Assembly: GCF_024218775.1 (NCBI RefSeq)
Contig: NZ_CP100404.1
Location: forward strand, 2,294,001-2,358,000
Length of the DNA: 64,000 bases
Source: Haloarcula marina
Lineage (GTDB): Archaea > Halobacteriota > Halobacteria > Halobacteriales > Haloarculaceae
Direction of reading: 5' to 3'
The number at the start of each line of letters is the position of its first letter. Position 1 is the first letter of the stretch. The notes beneath the pieces were generated by a model, which was not told the DNA's origin, ran no database searches, and saw nothing but the letters and a program-made list of their open reading frames with translations. Of this stretch, positions 37,125-45,470 are shown piece by piece. The translations under genes were made by a program, and so were the position numbers.

Positions 37125-37165
37125 ATTGGCAATGCAATCTTTGCGATTTGGCAAAGCGTTTAAGT
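37125..37165 (+). promoter_or_regulatory. Promoter and repeat elements of the TFB gene
   Basis: Two TTGGCAA copies (37126-37132 and 37148-37154) are 22 bp apart, two helical turns. The second is part of the inverted repeat CTTTGC-N6-GCAAAG (37139-37156), which directly abuts the TATA-like CGTTTAAG (37157-37164). The arrangement suits a regulator dimer next to the core promoter. Confidence 0.5.
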
Positions 37166-37233
37166 TGCTCCGGCCACAACAAAAGACCACAAGAACCGTT
37201 TTTCGGGTATCCAGACCCGTCTATTCGCAACCA

Positions 37234-38202
37234 ATGACCGATACCACCATCCGCCGATACACGAATGAGCGCGAAGCCGATGAGGAAGAGACAACGGACG
37301 AGGAGTCACTCGTCTGTCCCGAGTGTGGTGGGTCCCTGCTCTCCGACAGTGAACGCGGCGAGACCGTCTGTGAAGACTGTGGGCTGGTCGTCGAGGAGGA
37401 CGAAATCGACCCCGGTCCCGAGTGGCGCGCCTTCGACTCGAAGGAGAAAGACCAGAAGTCCCGCGTCGGCGCACCGACGACGAACATGATGCACGACAAG
37501 GGCCTCTCGACCAATATCGGGTGGCAGGACAAGGACGCCTACGGCAACTCCCTGTCCTCGCGCCAGCGCGAGAAGATGCAGCGACTGCGGACGTGGAACG
37601 AGCGCTTCCGCACGCGCGACTCCAAAGAGCGCAACCTGAAGCAGGCGCTCGGCGAAATCGACCGCATGGCCTCGGCGCTCGGCCTCCCCGAGAACGTCCG
37701 CGAGACTGCCTCCGTCATCTACCGCCGCGCGCTGGACGAGGACCTCCTGCCGGGCCGCTCCATCGAGGGCGTCTCGACGGCGTCGCTGTACGCCGCCGCC
37801 CGACAGGCCGGGACCCCACGCTCGCTGGACGAAATCGCCAACGTCTCCCGCGTCGACAAAGACGAAATCGCCCGGACCTACCGCTACGTCGTCCGCGAAC
37901 TGAGCCTCGAAATCCAGCCCGCGGACCCCGAGAGCTACGTCCCTCGGTTCGCCTCGGACCTCGACCTCTCCGAGGAGGTCGAGCGACGCGCCCGACAGCT
38001 CCTCCAGAACGCCAAAGCGGAGGGCGTCCACTCCGGGAAGTCCCCGGTCGGACTGGCCGCGGCCGCCGTCTACGCGGCCTCCCTGCTGACCAACGAGAAG
38101 GTCACCCAGAGCGAGGTGAGCGAGGTGGCGAGCATCTCCGAGGTCACCATCCGCAACCGCTACCACGAACTGCTCGAAGCCGAGGACAGCGTCCACCCCT
38201 AA
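37234..38202 (+). CDS. tfb: Transcription initiation factor IIB
   Basis: A 322-aa TFB. The N-terminal zinc ribbon LVCPECGG...CEDCGLV (about residues 27-47) is followed by the B-reader region GPEWRAFDSKEKDQKSRVGA, then two cyclin folds (about 125-215 and 225-315) with RVDKDEIARTYRYVV and TQSEVSEVASISEVTIRNRY. It recruits RNA polymerase to TBP-bound promoters. Haloarchaea have several TFBs; which paralogue this is cannot be told. The ATG at 37234 gives a standard N-terminus. Confidence 0.96.
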   Translation: MTDTTIRRYTNEREADEEETTDEESLVCPECGGSLLSDSERGETVCEDCGLVVEEDEIDPGPEWRAFDSKEKDQKSRVGAPTTNMMHDKGLSTNIGWQDKDAYGNSLSSRQREKMQRLRTWNERFRTRDSKERNLKQALGEIDRMASALGLPENVRETASVIYRRALDEDLLPGRSIEGVSTASLYAAARQAGTPRSLDEIANVSRVDKDEIARTYRYVVRELSLEIQPADPESYVPRFASDLDLSEEVERRARQLLQNAKAEGVHSGKSPVGLAAAAVYAASLLTNEKVTQSEVSEVASISEVTIRNRYHELLEAEDSVHP

Positions 38203-38244
38203 CGGGTCGTAAGCTACACTTTCTCCCCGCGCTTCGCCGCGAGC

Positions 38245-38721
38245 ATGGAGACGACACGCCACTTCGTCGCGACCGTCTACGTCGTCAGCGACGGGGCCGT
38301 CGCGCTACACGAACACGACAAACTCGACATGTGGTTGCCCGCAGGCGGCCACGTCGACCGGGACGAACTGCCCCACGAGGCGGCGCTCCGCGAGACCCGC
38401 GAGGAACTCGGCTTCGACGTGGACCTCGTCGCTCCCGAGGAGGACATCGAGAGCGAGACGGTCCGCTCGATTCCTCAGCCACAGCACTTCCTCCTCGAAG
38501 ACATCAACGTCCACGAGAGCGGCGACGTGGGCCACCAGCACATCGACTTCATCTTCTACGGGGCCGCGCCGACTCGGGACATCGACCCCGGCCCCGGCGA
38601 GCAACCGGCCGAGGACTGGACGTGGTTCACGCCCGAACAGTTGGCCGCACGGAGCGACGAACTCCCCGCTGACGTGGTCGAAGTCGGCCAGCGGGCCATC
38701 GAGGCGGTAAGCGGTCGGTAA
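38245..38721 (+). CDS. NUDIX hydrolase
   Basis: A 158-aa protein with the Nudix box GGHVDRDELPHEAALRETRE-ELG (about residues 35-57), including the metal-binding R-E-x-x-E-E. It should hydrolyse a nucleoside diphosphate-linked substrate; identity unknown. It follows tfb by 42 bp in the same direction. Confidence 0.88.
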   Translation: METTRHFVATVYVVSDGAVALHEHDKLDMWLPAGGHVDRDELPHEAALRETREELGFDVDLVAPEEDIESETVRSIPQPQHFLLEDINVHESGDVGHQHIDFIFYGAAPTRDIDPGPGEQPAEDWTWFTPEQLAARSDELPADVVEVGQRAIEAVSGR

Positions 38722-38750
38722 CTAATCGCCTGACTGGCGTCGATTCGTAC

Positions 38751-39161
38751 ATGTACCGCGTCTTACTTCCGGTGGACCACAGCGAGTCACGGGCACGCGC
38801 GCAAGTGGATGCGACGGCGGCGCTCCCGCACGCCAGCGACGAGGTCGAAGCCATCGTCTTGCACGTCTTCGACGACGAGGAGACGGCCGAGAAGACGACC
38901 GTTCAACAGACGCCCGCGGGCAAGCAGACCGTCGAACTGCTGCGCGCCGAGGGCGTCCACTTCGAGACGGAGACGGGCCACGGCGACCCCGAACGGCAGA
39001 TAACTAACCACGCCGAAGAACACGACGTGGACATGATTATCCTCGGCGGCCGAAAGCGCTCGCCGCTCGGCGCACTCGTCTTCGGGAGCGTGAGTCAGGC
39101 CGTCATCCTCGACTCTGAACGGCCGGTCGCGGTCACGGGAAGCGGCGCGTCGGATAGCTGA
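38751..39161 (+). CDS. Universal stress protein (UspA)
   Basis: A 136-aa protein with the Usp fold: strand MYRVLLPVDHSESRARAQ, helix, strand VEAIVLHVFDDEE, and the ATP-binding loop GGRKRSPLGALVFGSVSQAV matching the G-x2-G-x9-G-(S/T) type. Stress-related nucleotide-binding protein. Thirty bp downstream of the Nudix gene. Confidence 0.9.
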   Translation: MYRVLLPVDHSESRARAQVDATAALPHASDEVEAIVLHVFDDEETAEKTTVQQTPAGKQTVELLRAEGVHFETETGHGDPERQITNHAEEHDVDMIILGGRKRSPLGALVFGSVSQAVILDSERPVAVTGSGASDS

Positions 39162-39162
39162 A

Positions 39163-40254
39163 TCACTCGACCAGCGACTCGACGTACCGAGTCACGTGGT
39201 CGTCCATCCGACGCTTGTAGCCCGCCTGTCGGGCCAGTCGGTCGAGTTCGCGGGCCGCGAGTGACCCGTACTGGGCCGCCTTCTTGTCCCGCGTCGCGAC
39301 GGCCTCCGGAAGCGAGTCACGGGCCGCTCGTCTGAGCGCCCACTTGCGCGTCTCGCCGTCGACCAGCATCGCGTCGTCCAGTCGGAGCGCCGCGGACACC
39401 ACGCGGTCGTGGAGGAGCGGCGTCACCGGTTCGACGCCCGCCGCGCGCAGGGCCAGCACGTCTCGCGTGAGTTGGTCGGGGAGCGTCGCCAGCACCTCCC
39501 GCTGTGCCCCGCGAACGGTGTCGGCGTCGACGCGCGGGTCGTTCGGAGCCTTCGCCACCTTCGCGTAGCCGCCGAACAGTTCGTCCGCACCCTGTCCGAG
39601 CGCGAGGCGGTCGAAGCCGTCGGCTGCGACCCGTTCGGCGGTGAGATACAGGGGCAGGGCGATTTGGACGGCCATCGCGTTCGTCCGTCCCGTGGCGGCG
39701 GCAATCTCCGGGACCGCTCGCTCGATTGCCTCGTGAGTCAACTCCACGACGCGCAGGTCGCGGTCCAGCAGGTCGGCGGCAGACCGCGCGGCCTCCACGT
39801 CGTGGCTGTCCGGAAACCCGGCGACGTACAGCGGCGCGTCGAGTCGGGCCGCCAGCAACGCCGAGTCGACGCCGCCGGAGAAAGCGATGGCGAGGCCGTC
39901 GGTGTCGACGGCGTCGACGCTCCGTTCGACTGCATCCCGAACCGCGTCGACGGCCGTCTCGCGGTCCGCGAACGGGTCCGGGTTCGGGAGCGTCCAGACC
40001 TCCCGAGTTCCGCCCTCGTCGCGGACGTGGCCCGCCGGAAACGGGTCTGGGTCGTCGAGGTCGGTCGGGTCGGCACTCCAGGCCGACCGCGGGAGCGGTC
40101 CGGATTGGGCGTCGGACTCCACGAACAGCGGATACCGACCCAGCACGTCCCGCGCGAGACTGTCGTCGACGACGCCCGCAAAGCCCCCGGTTCCGGGGAG
40201 CGGGTCGCCGCTGGCGATGGCCTCTCGAACCGTCGTCTCGTCTGCGCCCTGCAT
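39163..40254 (-). CDS. Asparagine-synthase-like protein without glutaminase domain
   Basis: A 363-aa protein. A short N-terminal region of unclear fold is followed by the AsnB synthetase domain: PP-loop AIAFSGGVDSALLAARL (about 125), then IALPLYLTAERVAADGF, LGQGADELFGGYAKV and the C-terminal ETRKWALRRAARDSLPEA. The usual N-terminal Cys-glutaminase domain is absent, so ammonia would be used or another amidation/adenylation performed. The start ATG 40254 lies 4 bp past the stop of the PHP gene, so the two form an operon; a GTG at 40257 is possible. Confidence 0.85.
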   Translation of the reverse strand: MQGADETTVREAIASGDPLPGTGGFAGVVDDSLARDVLGRYPLFVESDAQSGPLPRSAWSADPTDLDDPDPFPAGHVRDEGGTREVWTLPNPDPFADRETAVDAVRDAVERSVDAVDTDGLAIAFSGGVDSALLAARLDAPLYVAGFPDSHDVEAARSAADLLDRDLRVVELTHEAIERAVPEIAAATGRTNAMAVQIALPLYLTAERVAADGFDRLALGQGADELFGGYAKVAKAPNDPRVDADTVRGAQREVLATLPDQLTRDVLALRAAGVEPVTPLLHDRVVSAALRLDDAMLVDGETRKWALRRAARDSLPEAVATRDKKAAQYGSLAARELDRLARQAGYKRRMDDHVTRYVESLVE

Positions 40255-40258
40255 CACG

Positions 40259-40948
40259 TCACTCGCTCCAGAAATTTCCGAGACGGCTCACGACGCGGCG
40301 CTTGGCCCCGCCAGCGGCCTGCCGGAAACTGATGCGCCACGGCGTCCGCTCCCCCTCGACGGTCGTCTCTCCCTTCCGGACGGCGTCGAGGATGGCGTCG
40401 ACCGAGTGTTCGTCGGTGTCGACTTTCGTCACCGCCTGCCCGACCATCTCGGCGATGTGGGCGTCGCTCCCGGCGGTCATCGGCAGGCCGCGGCGGCGGG
40501 CGAACCGCTCGGCCTGTCGGTTCGACCGGCCCGTCAGCAGGCGTGAGTTGTACACTTCGATGGCGTCGGCGTCCGCGAGTTCGTCCTTCGAGATGTGTTC
40601 GAGGACGCCGTGGCGCGACTCCTGAAAGGGGTGGGGAACGACCGCGAGGCCGCCCTGCTCGCGGATGCGGTCGAGCGTCTCGCCGAACGAGAGGCCCGGT
40701 GGGACGGCCTCCTCGATACCCAGTCCGAGGACGTGGCCCGCGTCGCAGGTGATCTCCATCCCGACGATGCCGACGAGGTCGTACTCCGGGGCGAGTTCGG
40801 CCGCCCGGCGACTCGCCTCGATTTCGTCGTGGTCGGTGATAGCCAGCGCGTCGAGTCCGACGGCTTGGGCCTGCGCCAGCAACAACTCGATGGGGTCCCG
40901 ACCGTCGTGGGACAGCGACGAGTGGGTGTGAAGCTCGACCGACAGCAC
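40259..40948 (-). CDS. PHP-domain metal-dependent phosphoesterase
   Basis: A 229-aa protein with PHP signatures: VELHTHSSLSHDG at the very N-terminus, ITDHDEIEASRRAAE, VGMEITC, VVPHPFQESRHG, and GSDAHIAEMVG near the C-terminus, supplying the His/Asp/Glu metal ligands. The substrate (nucleotide or sugar phosphate) is unknown. The start GTG at 40948 (VLSVELHTH) is chosen as the family consensus; GTG at 40954 is possible. Confidence 0.9.
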   Translation of the reverse strand: MLSVELHTHSSLSHDGRDPIELLLAQAQAVGLDALAITDHDEIEASRRAAELAPEYDLVGIVGMEITCDAGHVLGLGIEEAVPPGLSFGETLDRIREQGGLAVVPHPFQESRHGVLEHISKDELADADAIEVYNSRLLTGRSNRQAERFARRRGLPMTAGSDAHIAEMVGQAVTKVDTDEHSVDAILDAVRKGETTVEGERTPWRISFRQAAGGAKRRVVSRLGNFWSE

Positions 40949-41014
40949 ACACACCAGTAACGGAGGGGACGGCAAAAGCGCCCCGGTACGCGGCCGCCCG
41001 TCCGCTCGCTCGAC

Positions 41015-42238
41015 TCAGTCGGCTGGCGTCGGCGGGTCGTTCCCCGCGAGCGGGGCCGGTCCCTCGATTTCTGACTCGTCGAGGTAACACTGCGGGTCTG
41101 GCGCGAACAGGTCGTCCTCGACGGTCAGCGCCCTGAGACGGGAGGCCCCGCGACAGACCTCGCTGTACCGGCAGTCGGCGCACTTGCCGGTGAGGCGCTC
41201 GTCCCGGTCGCGCAACGCCCGCAAGAGCGGGTTCGACTCGTCCTCCCAGATGTCGCCGAACGGCCGGTCTCGGACGTTTCCGAGCGAGTACCCCTGCCAG
41301 AACTGCGTGAGGTGGACGTTGCCCTGATAGTCCACGTCGGCGACGCGTTCGCCGGTCGGGTCGCCGCCGTTGACCCGCAGGTACTCGTACACCCGGCGGG
41401 CTTGGGCCTCGCCCATGTGCTCGCGGGCGTACTCCACGAGGTAGGCCGCATCGGCGTAGTTCCCCACGAGCAGGGTCTCTATCTCCTCGCCCCGGTCGTG
41501 GTACTCGCGGGTCATGTCACAGACGCGCTTCACCGCTTCTCGCCGTTCGACCGGCGACAGGTCGGCGTCCACGATTTCGGTCCCGCGGCCGCCGTAGTCC
41601 AGATGATAGAAGCAAAATCGGTCGACGCCCACGTCCGTCAACAGGTCCACGACGCCCTCCAAGTCCGGCGCGTTGCGCTCCGTGATGGTGTAGCGGAGAC
41701 CGGTCTTCAGGCCCGCGTCGAGGCAGTTCCGGATGCCCTGCACCGCACCGTCGAACGCGCCGTCCATCCCGCGGAAGTCGTCGTTTCGCTCGGGGAGACC
41801 GTCGACTGAGACGCCCGCGTACTGCAGGCCAGCCTCGCGGAGCGACCGGGCGCGCTCCTCGGTGATGAGCGTCCCGTTGGTCGATAACACCGGACGGATT
41901 CCCGCGTCGGCGGCGTAGGCGACAAGTTCTTCCAGGTCCTGTCGGACGAGCGGTTCGCCGCCGGAGAAGAGGACGACCGGTGCACCGTAGTCGGCGAGGT
42001 CGTCGAGCAGGGCCTTCCCTTCCGCCGTCGTGAGTTCCCCGTCCGCGATGTCGGTGTCGGCGGCGGCGTAACAGTGGTCGCAGTAGAGGTTGCACTGCTT
42101 GGTGACGTTCCAGACGACGACCGGACGGCGCTGTTTCCGGTCCCGAATCTGTGACTTCGTGGACTCCTCGGCGGCGTCGTAGCGCAGGCCGTCGCCCTCC
42201 GCGTCCAAATCCGTCAACAGTTTCGAGACGGAAATCAT
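41015..42238 (-). CDS. Radical SAM/SPASM protein coupled to a PaaB-like partner
   Basis: A 407-aa protein. Fe-S/SAM motif C-x3-C-x2-C in KQCNLYCDHCYAAADT (about residue 51), GGEPLVRQDLEELVAYA (SAM-binding GGEP), then the SPASM C-terminal auxiliary cluster region C-x2-C-x5-C (CADCRYSEVC) plus a distal Cys. SPASM enzymes mature peptides, cofactors or heme precursors. The ATGA overlap with the partner gene shows co-translation. Similar, from memory, to haloarchaeal radical SAM proteins with an Htur_1727-type partner. Substrate unknown. Confidence 0.9.
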   Translation of the reverse strand: MISVSKLLTDLDAEGDGLRYDAAEESTKSQIRDRKQRRPVVVWNVTKQCNLYCDHCYAAADTDIADGELTTAEGKALLDDLADYGAPVVLFSGGEPLVRQDLEELVAYAADAGIRPVLSTNGTLITEERARSLREAGLQYAGVSVDGLPERNDDFRGMDGAFDGAVQGIRNCLDAGLKTGLRYTITERNAPDLEGVVDLLTDVGVDRFCFYHLDYGGRGTEIVDADLSPVERREAVKRVCDMTREYHDRGEEIETLLVGNYADAAYLVEYAREHMGEAQARRVYEYLRVNGGDPTGERVADVDYQGNVHLTQFWQGYSLGNVRDRPFGDIWEDESNPLLRALRDRDERLTGKCADCRYSEVCRGASRLRALTVEDDLFAPDPQCYLDESEIEGPAPLAGNDPPTPAD

Positions 42239-42555
42239 TCGGCCTCACCTCGCAGCGTCTCCTCGTGCATCGCCGCCGCGTCCATCGTCGCGTCCGTCTC
42301 GTCGCTCTCGGCGGCGAGAGCGAGTGCATCCGACTGTACCCGGACCGTCTCGTCGGCCGGACAGAGCCACAGCGCCTCGGCCGCGTGAGCGAACAGTTGC
42401 GTCGCCTGCTGGCGCGCGATGTCGGCCGACGGCGCGCTGACGCTCCCGACGTGGGTCAGCGGGTCCGCCGATGTCTCCCGGCAGAATACCTCCCACTCGC
42501 GACTCGTCGCGCCGCGCGGGGCGTCCACCTCGTGGTCGAGTTCTCCCATACCCAT
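42235..42555 (-). CDS. PaaB-like radical SAM partner protein (Htur_1727-type)
   Basis: A 106-aa protein (MGMGELDHEVDAPRG...). The core SREWEVFCRE, HVGSVSAPSADIARQQATQL, EALWLCPADETVRV matches the small PaaB fold (EWEVF..HVGS..A..A..LF..W..P). It recalls the haloarchaeal Htur_1727 family that occurs beside radical SAM/SPASM genes. The C-terminal tail (about 75-106) is Ala/Glu-rich. MGELDHE at 42549 is an alternative start. A TTTGAT-AA-ATCAAA palindrome lies about 90 bp upstream. Confidence 0.8.
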   Translation of the reverse strand: MGMGELDHEVDAPRGATSREWEVFCRETSADPLTHVGSVSAPSADIARQQATQLFAHAAEALWLCPADETVRVQSDALALAAESDETDATMDAAAMHEETLRGEAE

Positions 42556-42644
42556 CGGTTGTAGTCCCCGCAAAAAACGGATGACCCGCGTTCCCAGCGG
42601 GCGGGAACCGTCGTGTCGGCCCTCCCGTCGCTCACCGGGCAGCG

Positions 42645-42658
42645 TTTGATAAATCAAA
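42645..42658. promoter_or_regulatory. Palindrome upstream of the radical SAM operon
   Basis: TTTGAT-AA-ATCAAA, perfect 6-bp arms. The AT-rich core could be the TATA region of the minus-strand operon, so it may be an operator overlapping the promoter. Confidence 0.45.
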
Positions 42659-42709
42659 ATGGCGTTTATCTCGGTTCGGTTGGGATACCGGGACCGTGTG
42701 TCCGGCCCG

Positions 42710-43894
42710 TCATTCGGATTCGTTCGATTCGCGTACCGTCACCTCGATTTGGACGCCCGAGTCGTAGTCGTCGAACACGTAGCGGAACGCGACCACGGAG
42801 AGGTTGCCGTCGCCGAGCGGAACGAACGAGTCGGTCACGACTGGCGGGTCGTTCACGCTCGCGCGGAACGTCCGATACGCGCCGTCGGTCGTCACGTACA
42901 GGGACAGCGTGTCGCCGGATTCGAGCGTCCCGTTGGCCCGCAGGGACCGACTCTCGTCGGGGCCGTGCAGGAACACCACCGGGTCGGCCACTGCCGTCCC
43001 GCCGAGATGGGTCACTTCGACGACGGTGCCGTTGCCGGTGAGCGAGGCGTCGACCCGCGCGAGTTCCGTCGAAAGCCACGCTGGGGCCCGCGTGGTCGTC
43101 TCACCGAGTCCGTCGACACTGTAGTGCTGTGTGGCGGTGGCCGTTTCGTTCTCGACGGCGTGGACCTCGCGGGCGGTGAAGGACCGGACGACGCCGCGGT
43201 CGCTGACGACGACGGTGGCGTTTATGCGCTCGGTCGTCTCCTCGAGCGGTACCGCCCCGGCGTTCGGTCGGACGCCGTCGGCGATGCCGGTCGACCGGTA
43301 CGTGTAGAGCGTCCTGTCGCCGTCGCTCGTCGTGTTCACGAGGTCGTAGTTCAGGTCACGGAGATACGGGACCAACTCGGACGACTGAAACGCCGTCGCC
43401 AGCAGAACGAAGCGCCCTCGGTACGGGTCGGTCCGCGAATACTCGTACCACATCTCCGGGACGCCGTACGCTGTCGAACTGCTGTTGAGCGCGACGGCAT
43501 CGTCGGTGAGCCAGTAGCCCTGTGACTCGTTCGCGGCGACGATGCGCATGTGGGTGCCGTTGTCCCCCACCGCAGTGCGTATCCGATACTGGTCGACGGC
43601 CAGTTTCCGGACGGTCCCGGTCCCGTCCGAGACGCGCGTGACCGTCTCCCAGTCGGAGCGCTCGACGTAGGACGTGTTCCGCAGGAGGGCCCGCTGTGTC
43701 TCGACGAGGAGCGTCGCGTTCTCGATGCCGTCGGCCGACGTGCCCGGCGGAAAGTCCGTCGTGTCGTTCTGGGCGACGGCCGACGACGGCCCGTGGACTG
43801 CCTCCGCCGACGGCGACGACAGCACCGGACCAGCACCCGCAGCGACGACTGTGGCGGTCACGACGATGACGAGCGTCTGCCAGCCGGTGAGCAT
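42710..43894 (-). CDS. Secreted hypothetical protein
   Basis: A 394-aa protein with a Sec-type signal peptide (MLTGWQTLVIVVTATVVAAG, cleavage near GPVLSSPSAEA) and a Thr/Asn/Ser-rich extracellular domain with many N-x-(S/T) sequons (NDTT, NTSY, NGTHM, NESQ, NSSS, NTTS, NATV, NETAT), which suggest N-glycosylation. No lipobox cysteine. It resembles large haloarchaeal exported proteins of unknown function in composition only. Isolated, 110 bp or more from neighbours. Confidence 0.78.
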   Translation of the reverse strand: MLTGWQTLVIVVTATVVAAGAGPVLSSPSAEAVHGPSSAVAQNDTTDFPPGTSADGIENATLLVETQRALLRNTSYVERSDWETVTRVSDGTGTVRKLAVDQYRIRTAVGDNGTHMRIVAANESQGYWLTDDAVALNSSSTAYGVPEMWYEYSRTDPYRGRFVLLATAFQSSELVPYLRDLNYDLVNTTSDGDRTLYTYRSTGIADGVRPNAGAVPLEETTERINATVVVSDRGVVRSFTAREVHAVENETATATQHYSVDGLGETTTRAPAWLSTELARVDASLTGNGTVVEVTHLGGTAVADPVVFLHGPDESRSLRANGTLESGDTLSLYVTTDGAYRTFRASVNDPPVVTDSFVPLGDGNLSVVAFRYVFDDYDSGVQIEVTVRESNESE

Positions 43895-44027
43895 GCTCGG
43901 ACTACGGACACCCGAGCGAAGGTAACGCGCTACTTAGCGGGCGTACGGCGGGCATACCGCCGTCGAGTGGCGCGCGTCCGCCGCGAAAACGGTCGCACAG
44001 AGTTGTGTCTCAGCCGCTCGCCTGTTC

Positions 44028-44121
44028 CGAAGGGGTCACTCCGTTCACCCTTCGTAACTCACGGGTCGCTACGCTCCCCGTTCGTCTGGTACGAGGGTTT
44101 CGCTACGCTCAACCCTCGTAC
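44028..44121. terminator. Three tandem hairpins with shared loops
   Basis: Reading the minus strand: GTACGAGGGTT/AACCCTCGTAC (44089-44121) with loop GAGCGTAGCGA, overlapping the last codons of the multicopper oxidase gene; ACGGG/CCCGT (44061-44081) with the same loop; and CGAAGGG/CCCTTCG (44028-44054) with loop containing GAACGGAGTGA. Position at a gene end suggests termination or mRNA stabilisation. Confidence 0.65.
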
Positions 44122-45260
44122 CCCGCGTACTCCATCAGTTTCCCGAAGATGTCCGTGTCCATCGCCTCCTTGTAGACGACGCCGGTGAGCATCCCGCCGG
44201 GGTAGGCGTTGCCGTTCATCACGTGGTTCACCTTGTGGCAGTGCATGAGGTAGATGCCCGGGTCCGCGTCGGCGGTGAACTCGACGGTCCGGCGGCCCGC
44301 GGGCGGGATGGAACAGACGTCCTGTTCGTGGCGGGCGGCGTCGGGAATCTGTCCGCCGTCCTTGTGCGTTACCTCGAAGCGGTGGTTGTGGATGTGCATC
44401 GGATGGTCCATGTACCCCGCGTTGAGCATGTGCAGGCGGACCGTATCGCCCTGTTCGACGATTATCGGCGAGCCGTCTTCGGGGTGGAGGGTGCGGGGCG
44501 CGGACTTGCCGTTGACGGTGAACACGTCCGGCTGGCGGTTCCGGGGGCTGTAACTGGCGTCCATCCCCGCCATCTGCTTGTTCAGTCGGGAGTCCCACTC
44601 CTTGAACGAGAGGAAGTACTCCTTGTCGGCCGGTTCGTACCCCTTCGGGTCGACGCGGAAGATGCCGTACATCCCCATGTCGAGGTGCCGCGGGGTCTGG
44701 TAGTGGCAGTGGTAGAGGTGCGTGCCGGGAACGTCGGCCGGGATAGTGTAGGTGTGTTTCTCGCCGGGGTCGACGCGGATGCCCGTCGTCGTCGGAACGC
44801 CGTCGTCCTCCCAGTCTTTCGAGACGGCGTGGAAGTGAATCGTGTGCGGGCGCATGCCGTTCGTGTTGTCCAGCGTCACCTCCATGTCCTCGCCTTCGGT
44901 CGTCCGGAGGATTGGGCCGGGGACGCTCGGATTACCGTCGTCGGCCTTGAACGCCCACACCTGCGGGAGTTCGACGGGGCCGCCCATCGACTCGCCGGGG
45001 TGGGCCGAGTGTCGTGCCGGGACCGAGGAGAGCGTGACCTGCCCGCCCTGCTCGTCGACGTTGACGATCTCCGGCGGCGACGTGGTCGGCAGGTTGCCGC
45101 CCGACTGCGCGGTTTGGGTCTCCGTTGCCGTCCCGACCGATTCTTCGGGGTCGCCCGGGGCCGCACAGCCAGCGAGCGCGAGGGTCCCGCCGAGACCGGA
45201 TGCCTTCACGAAATCACGACGCGAGATACCTGAACCGGGAGCACCGATGCGCTTCGTCAT
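44109..45260 (-). CDS. Two-domain multicopper oxidase (Tat lipoprotein)
   Basis: A 383-aa exported protein. Tat signal with SRRDFVKASG and lipobox LAGC at about residue 31. Domain 1 has copper ligands in HTIHFHAVSK and HCHYQTPRHLDMGMYG; domain 2 in HPMHIHNHRFEV and HCHKVNHVMNGN. Both domains carry HCH-type sites, the two-domain laccase/nitrite reductase plan; the domain 1 C-to-H/M spacing differs from NirK, so a laccase-like oxidase is preferred. A Cu-oxidase substrate cannot be named. The start at 45260 (MTKRIGAPGSGISRR) is chosen over an upstream in-frame ATG at 45353. Confidence 0.85.
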   Translation of the reverse strand: MTKRIGAPGSGISRRDFVKASGLGGTLALAGCAAPGDPEESVGTATETQTAQSGGNLPTTSPPEIVNVDEQGGQVTLSSVPARHSAHPGESMGGPVELPQVWAFKADDGNPSVPGPILRTTEGEDMEVTLDNTNGMRPHTIHFHAVSKDWEDDGVPTTTGIRVDPGEKHTYTIPADVPGTHLYHCHYQTPRHLDMGMYGIFRVDPKGYEPADKEYFLSFKEWDSRLNKQMAGMDASYSPRNRQPDVFTVNGKSAPRTLHPEDGSPIIVEQGDTVRLHMLNAGYMDHPMHIHNHRFEVTHKDGGQIPDAARHEQDVCSIPPAGRRTVEFTADADPGIYLMHCHKVNHVMNGNAYPGGMLTGVVYKEAMDTDIFGKLMEYAGYEG

Positions 45261-45470
45261 GTACACCTGCACCTTTGACGAGGACACATATACCCCCCGA
45301 GGCGCGTTCTCGCCGCGGCAGAACCGTTCTCGGAAAGTGAGAATCCCCCTCACGAACGATATATGCGCCCCTCGATATAACGGGCAGCGATGGCGAAACC
45401 CCGAGACTGCGGCCGCCTGGGCCGCGAGTCGGTGGCATTAAGCGTGGCGGGAGTCGACTCGGACTCAAGG

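Noticed and set aside
44109..45260. Copper nitrite reductase (NirK) annotation for the multicopper oxidase
   Set aside because: The Cys-His-Met spacing in domain 1 and the HCH motifs in both domains fit a two-domain laccase-like oxidase better; not excluded.
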